Below, piece by piece: positions 13,727-17,476 of a stretch of DNA of 17,476 nucleotides. How positions within the stretch are numbered: position 1 is the stretch's first letter; every line of letters begins with the position of its first letter. Under the pieces are notes generated by a model. The model did no database searches and was not told the DNA's origin. It was given only the letters and a program-made list of their open reading frames with translations. Source of the stretch: a bacterium Ga0077546 (GTDB lineage Bacteria; Cyanobacteriota; Vampirovibrionia; Obscuribacterales; Obscuribacteraceae); NCBI GenBank assembly GCA_001464165.1, contig LNEX01000193.1:1-17476 (forward strand). Reading direction: 5' to 3'. A program made the position numbers and the translations under genes.

Positions 13727-14851
13727 TTGAATAACCGAGTGAGACAACAGCCAAACCCAGCTAAGCGAATCTTTGTCGCTCAGCTGGGTTTGCTGCTTTT
13801 GTGCTTAAGCAATCCGGCCATTGCTCTAGCTAAAAGCGCTGATACCAAAGACATGGTTTGGATTCCTGGCGGCGAATTTTCGATGGGCAGTAAAAACCCC
13901 CTAAAAGAATCCGCCACAAGCCAGTCGGCTTCCACCGCTAAATCAACTGCAACTGCCTGTCAGACAGAAGGCCACTGCACAGCTCAAGACGACATGCGCG
14001 ACGCCCGCCCCATCCATCGCGTTTATGTCGATGGCTTCTGGATGGACAAAACAGAAGTAACCAACGACCAATTCGAAAAGTTTGTCAAAGCAACCGGCTA
14101 TAAAACAATCGCTGAGATTGCCCCAACCAAAGAAGAATTTCCTACCGCCCCTAAAGAGAATCTAGTAGCGGGCTCAACAGTATTTACTCCCACCGCCAAA
14201 ACAGTACCTCTGCAAAATATGTATCAGTGGTGGCGCTATCAGCATGGTGCCGACTGGAAGCACCCACAAGGGCCCCAGAGCAGCATCAAAGGCAAGGGAA
14301 GCTACCCTGTGGTGCACATTGCCTACCCCGACGCTGTAGCCTATGCTAAATGGGCCGGTAAGCGCTTGCCAACAGAAGCTGAATGGGAATTTGCTGCCCG
14401 TGGTGGCAAAGATGGTGACACTTACACCTGGGGCAACGAACTTAAGCCAGGCGGCAAGTGGATGGCCAATATTTACCAGGGTCAGTTTCCAGTCAAAGAT
14501 ACTGCTTTAGACGGCTTTGCTGGCATCGCCCCAGTCAAGCAATATCCGCCCAACAAATTTGGCCTCTATGACATGGCTGGCAATGTCTGGGAATGGTGTA
14601 GCGATTGGTATCACGCCGACTACTATGCCCAGCTAGTAAAAGCGTCAAAGGCCGTCATAAAAAATCCCACAGGCCCAGATAGGCCCTTCGACCCGGCCGA
14701 ACCAGGCGAAAAGAAACGCGTGCACAGAGGCGGCTCATTTCTTTGCAGCGACCAATATTGCACACGCTATATGATTGGCACTAGAGGCAAAGGCGAAGTT
14801 AACACTGGCGCCAACCATCTAGGTTTTCGTTGCGTCAAAGCAACGAAATAA
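13727..14851 (+). CDS. Exported formylglycine-generating enzyme (SUMF1/FGE family)
   Basis: A 374-residue oxygen-dependent sulfatase maturase that would convert the active-site Cys of the adjacent sulfatase to formylglycine. Family blocks: MVWIPGGEFSMGS (43-55), GFWMDKTEVTNDQF, KRLPTEAEWEFAARGG, LYDMAGNVWEWCSDWY and HRGGSFLCSDQYC (333-345), ending in LGFRC. Cys340 and Cys345 match the Cu(I)-binding catalytic pair (C-x4-C) of true FGEs, unlike the many SUMF1-like proteins that lack them; Cys291 and Cys369 could form a structural disulfide. A signal sequence at about 13-35 implies export. An insertion of about 30 residues after MGS is Ser/Thr/Ala-rich and holds a further C-x5-C (78-84). The start is uncertain: TTG 13727 or GTG 13739, neither with a good ribosome-binding site. 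Confidence 0.92.
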   Translation: MNNRVRQQPNPAKRIFVAQLGLLLLCLSNPAIALAKSADTKDMVWIPGGEFSMGSKNPLKESATSQSASTAKSTATACQTEGHCTAQDDMRDARPIHRVYVDGFWMDKTEVTNDQFEKFVKATGYKTIAEIAPTKEEFPTAPKENLVAGSTVFTPTAKTVPLQNMYQWWRYQHGADWKHPQGPQSSIKGKGSYPVVHIAYPDAVAYAKWAGKRLPTEAEWEFAARGGKDGDTYTWGNELKPGGKWMANIYQGQFPVKDTALDGFAGIAPVKQYPPNKFGLYDMAGNVWEWCSDWYHADYYAQLVKASKAVIKNPTGPDRPFDPAEPGEKKRVHRGGSFLCSDQYCTRYMIGTRGKGEVNTGANHLGFRCVKATK

Positions 14852-16411
14852 TCAAATTTTGCGCACTTCTTTTTCGACTTCTTCAAGGTGTTCTAGCCTA
14901 GCCTTGATTAACTGCGCTGGCATCTTATTTTCTTTAGACAAACGATGTTCATAGCTCAAAGTTGAAAGCAGCGATACGGCGTTGCCCAGTGTAGCCATGC
15001 TGGTTCCGACAGTGCCAACGATAGCGCCCCGATAAAACATACTGAGCTGTTTGCGCGGTCTCAAATTATAGCGATAAGACCCAATGCAGCCGAAAATACC
15101 TTGAGTCATCAACTGCGCTCCAATCACTGGCGCTAACAGATTATTTTGCAGAGCAACTTTTTCATTGCGACGCATAATCGTCGTTTCACTATCTAATTGC
15201 TTTTTAAAAAGTACAGAGGCATCAGTGTACAAAGCCAATCGATCGGTTCCGGGCAGTGAAGAGATAACCGAGGCATCTACCGACTTAAGAATCTCGCGGG
15301 CGCGTTTGGTGTCTGCCGAGAAGGCAGCTTCATCGAGCTTTGGCTTCTCGCCGATTTGCTTTTCTAAAGTCTCGTATGCCTTTTTCCGGGCATATTTGCC
15401 AGCGGCAGTGCTAATAATTGGTGTAACCATGGCCATGGCACCGCTGACGACGAAAAGAACGTTAGCTGGGCCATTGTACTTAGGCTTAGTCACACCGCGA
15501 TAACCACACCAGGCACCAGCAGCTTGAACAGCACTATAGGATGCATTAAGCAAGTAGAAGAGATTTTGATACGTGATATAGCCCTTTGTATCTGCATTAA
15601 AATCAGAGTATTCGGCGATGAAGCAATTGCGCAGCTCCCTTAAAATCTTGCCTTCTAGAACTGCACCCTCATGCCCAGGATGATCGGGGTTGGCAGCTAC
15701 AAGAGCATCACGCTGAGCGAGAAGCAGATCTATTTCTTTGAGCTTTGCCGCCACAAACTTGTTAGCTGTTTTGAAGTCGAATCCGTGACGCTTATTTTTA
15801 ATGGCCTGAAGCATATTCGAACTTAGCTCTAAAGCCGAACCAGAACCGCCAATGATCGCACCAGTCATGGCTGTAGTCAGGGCACCATGTAATACCGGCT
15901 TGCTCACCTGCAGTGGGCGCCGGCGGCCCTTTTTAGCCTGCTCCAGAAAAGCAATTTCAAAAGCTAACCCGGTCGCGGCAGCGGTTTCTTGGGTGAGAAA
16001 ATAGCGTAAATTTCTAAAACGTGGCTGCTTGGCACTGTTTAGCCTAAAATTCAAACTGAACCGTTCTAGTTCAATTCCAGCCAGCAAAATCTGTTTTGTC
16101 AGTTGTGAATATTGCTGTTCAGCTGTTAACGACGAAAATGACGAATTAGCTGAATCAGAAGAAGCAGAGGCTAACTGCGTTAAGGTCTGACTCTCAGCAT
16201 AAGCAGCGTATGAGTTAGCACAACTAGTGCCATTGATATCACAAGCATAGATGTTGCCAGTAAGAATTGGCGCCTGCAACAACGCAACAAGAGCCAAAGC
16301 CGAAAAACTTCTACGTATATTACTTTGATAGCCGAGGTGAGCAAATAATGCGGACAATCGCATAGATCGAGAATGATTATCCAAGTGACACCCCAAGCGC
16401 TTCGCGAACAA
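14852..16411 (-). CDS. Multi-pass membrane protein of unknown function
   Basis: Not recognised. The product has 519 residues with a hydrophobic signal or anchor at about 36-56, then a Ser/Ala-rich stretch (about 65-96). At least four or five further hydrophobic segments follow (about 174-198, 283-303, 316-337, 424-447 and 459-486). Several are Gly/Ala/Ser-rich, and they alternate with charged helical regions. Residues 490-519 form a short charged helix, perhaps a coiled coil. No catalytic motif is seen. The start is TTG at 16411 with AGG seven bases upstream; an ATG at 16363 would shorten it by 16 residues and bring the hydrophobic segment nearer the N-terminus. Its stop directly abuts that of the convergent sulfatase maturase. 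Likely a lineage-specific envelope protein. Confidence 0.65.
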   Translation of the reverse strand: MFAKRLGCHLDNHSRSMRLSALFAHLGYQSNIRRSFSALALVALLQAPILTGNIYACDINGTSCANSYAAYAESQTLTQLASASSDSANSSFSSLTAEQQYSQLTKQILLAGIELERFSLNFRLNSAKQPRFRNLRYFLTQETAAATGLAFEIAFLEQAKKGRRRPLQVSKPVLHGALTTAMTGAIIGGSGSALELSSNMLQAIKNKRHGFDFKTANKFVAAKLKEIDLLLAQRDALVAANPDHPGHEGAVLEGKILRELRNCFIAEYSDFNADTKGYITYQNLFYLLNASYSAVQAAGAWCGYRGVTKPKYNGPANVLFVVSGAMAMVTPIISTAAGKYARKKAYETLEKQIGEKPKLDEAAFSADTKRAREILKSVDASVISSLPGTDRLALYTDASVLFKKQLDSETTIMRRNEKVALQNNLLAPVIGAQLMTQGIFGCIGSYRYNLRPRKQLSMFYRGAIVGTVGTSMATLGNAVSLLSTLSYEHRLSKENKMPAQLIKARLEHLEEVEKEVRKI

Positions 16412-16499
16412 TACAAAACCTAATAAGCCTACCCTCTTTACAGGCCCTTCCGTGCTGAAAAGCTTCTAATTACAGAGCTGCCGATATTGGCCATAGTGA

Positions 16500-17474
16500 T
16501 CAGCGAAATAGTCCCTTCATTCCTAGCTTCCTGAGCTGCGTGTCGTTTGGAAATCCGCTAGTTAGGAAACGAGGAGGAAACATCTCTTGATCCACTAGTT
16601 GTTCCGGCACCATAGCCTGAACTTCTTCCCAACTAGCCTCGGCTACAGTCCTGGCGCTCTCTCCATCAGGATTTATCCTAACAAAACTGATGCCATCGGT
16701 CTTGGGTAAAAGGCAACTTACTCCCTCGGTCCAAGTGCAGGTTGTGGCGATTCTTTGCTCTTTGTTCTTCAGTACGACAAAGGCTGAAGGGAAAAGATCC
16801 TGCCGCTGAGTATCGGCATCTTCGAAAAGAAATTCTCGCTGTCGCTCATAGGCTTGAGCAAGATACATAGATTGATATCTCTTCATCGCCTCATACAAAG
16901 CCTCCTCCTTTTTGGGATGCGGTTTGTAGAGTTCAAGGGCGCCGCCTTTATGATGCAGTATGAAAGGCGGCAAAGGGCGGAACAATTCACCACTGCTCGA
17001 TTGTTCCGCATGCTCAAGCCGAGAAAGGGCAAAAGCAGTCCCTAGAAGATCATTCGAGCCCCAAACGAGGAGACAGCCCTGATTGAGCAACAAAAAGAGT
17101 CGTTCTCCGCTCACTTCCAGCCTGCACATATCGTTATAAAACAACCGCATAGCGTCATAACCATCGCACCAGATAGACTCATACATAAAAGACTTGTCTG
17201 TCTGCTTGTTGTGATAGCTGGAAAAACTGTAGTGCTCAGTACTATCAATCAGGTTTTGGCCCGCCTGGGACATCACCGTTTGAAAGTCGAATGGCCACCG
17301 ATCAAGTATTTGAGTGGGTATTCTCGCTTGCGTCGCCCCTGTATCCAGAACGGGGTAGAGAACGAAATAATCACAGACTATTAGAGCACGTAAACCACCA
17401 GCGGCATCACCGTACTCGCGCCTGGTCATGCGCCAAGTCAATTCGTAATCAGCACGGTCACCAACCACCGGCAT
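16500..17474 (-). CDS. Uncharacterised soluble protein, weakly DUF1444-like (possibly 5' partial)
   Basis: At least 324 residues with no signal peptide or membrane segment. An ATG lies at 17474, only two bases from the window end, so the true start may be outside. Segments such as ALIVCDYFVLYPVL, VMSQAGQNLID, SIWCDGYDAMRLFYND and LLLNQGCLLVWGSNDLLG follow the order of the DUF1444/YtpQ family (a strand, an A..NL helix, GYDA.RL, then a late strand with an aspartate), but this is a faint resemblance judged by eye. Five Cys are scattered without a motif. It is on the same strand as the membrane protein downstream, 88 bp away, and the two may be co-transcribed. Function unknown. Confidence 0.6.
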   Translation of the reverse strand: MPVVGDRADYELTWRMTRREYGDAAGGLRALIVCDYFVLYPVLDTGATQARIPTQILDRWPFDFQTVMSQAGQNLIDSTEHYSFSSYHNKQTDKSFMYESIWCDGYDAMRLFYNDMCRLEVSGERLFLLLNQGCLLVWGSNDLLGTAFALSRLEHAEQSSSGELFRPLPPFILHHKGGALELYKPHPKKEEALYEAMKRYQSMYLAQAYERQREFLFEDADTQRQDLFPSAFVVLKNKEQRIATTCTWTEGVSCLLPKTDGISFVRINPDGESARTVAEASWEEVQAMVPEQLVDQEMFPPRFLTSGFPNDTQLRKLGMKGLFR

Positions 17475-17476
17475 CA

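Overview
The window looks like a bacterial chromosome segment of moderate, near-balanced base composition, with genes packed on both strands and many GTG and TTG starts. A Ser/Thr kinase carrying extracellular leucine-rich repeats, a membrane-anchored TPR protein, a metallothionein of the cyanobacterial SmtA type and several exported proteins with no clear family suggest a non-photosynthetic relative of the Cyanobacteria (Melainabacteria/Vampirovibrionia, perhaps Obscuribacterales). This placement is inference from gene content. No rRNA, marker gene, tRNA, CRISPR array, insertion sequence or prophage gene is visible.

Layout. 1-1893 (+): 3' part of a transmembrane Ser/Thr kinase with an LRR ectodomain. 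1910-3279 (-): two translationally coupled genes, an exported protein resembling the SecD P1 head domain and a membrane-anchored SGNH/GDSL hydrolase. 3464-4780 (+): a membrane TPR protein, divergent from that pair across a 160-200 bp region that holds CTTAAT direct repeats resembling a cyanobacterial Pho box and a perfect 12-bp palindrome. 4853-5490 (-): an acidic protein of unknown function followed by a 69-aa metallothionein. 5642-6328 (-) and 6376-7056 (+): a divergent pair of alpha/beta hydrolase and SAM methyltransferase. 7078-7577 (+): a decayed alpha/beta hydrolase gene with a nonsense codon, an internal deletion and a frame change. 7608-9450 (-): a Bcr/CflA-type MFS exporter followed by a nucleotidyltransferase.

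9636-11911 (+) is a compact three-gene unit: a secreted alpha/beta hydrolase fused to a C-terminal thioredoxin domain, a DUF3465 probable lipoprotein and a DUF202 membrane protein. A 190-bp leader with two inverted repeats separates it from a sulfatase module: an exported arylsulfatase (12102-13712) and, 14 bp downstream, an exported formylglycine-generating enzyme (13727-14851) that would activate it. On the minus strand, 14852-16411 encodes a multi-pass membrane protein I do not recognise. Its stop codon abuts that of the maturase. 16500-17474 encodes a soluble protein weakly reminiscent of DUF1444 and possibly cut by the window end.

The common theme is the cell envelope and periplasm: a surface-sensing kinase, exported hydrolases, a sulfatase with its maturase, a thioredoxin-fused esterase, lipoproteins and metal storage. 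I find no clear defence or mobile system. The most unusual items are the hydrolase-thioredoxin fusion operon, the stand-alone SecD-head-like protein coupled to an SGNH hydrolase, the metallothionein with its acidic partner, and the Pho-box-like repeats.
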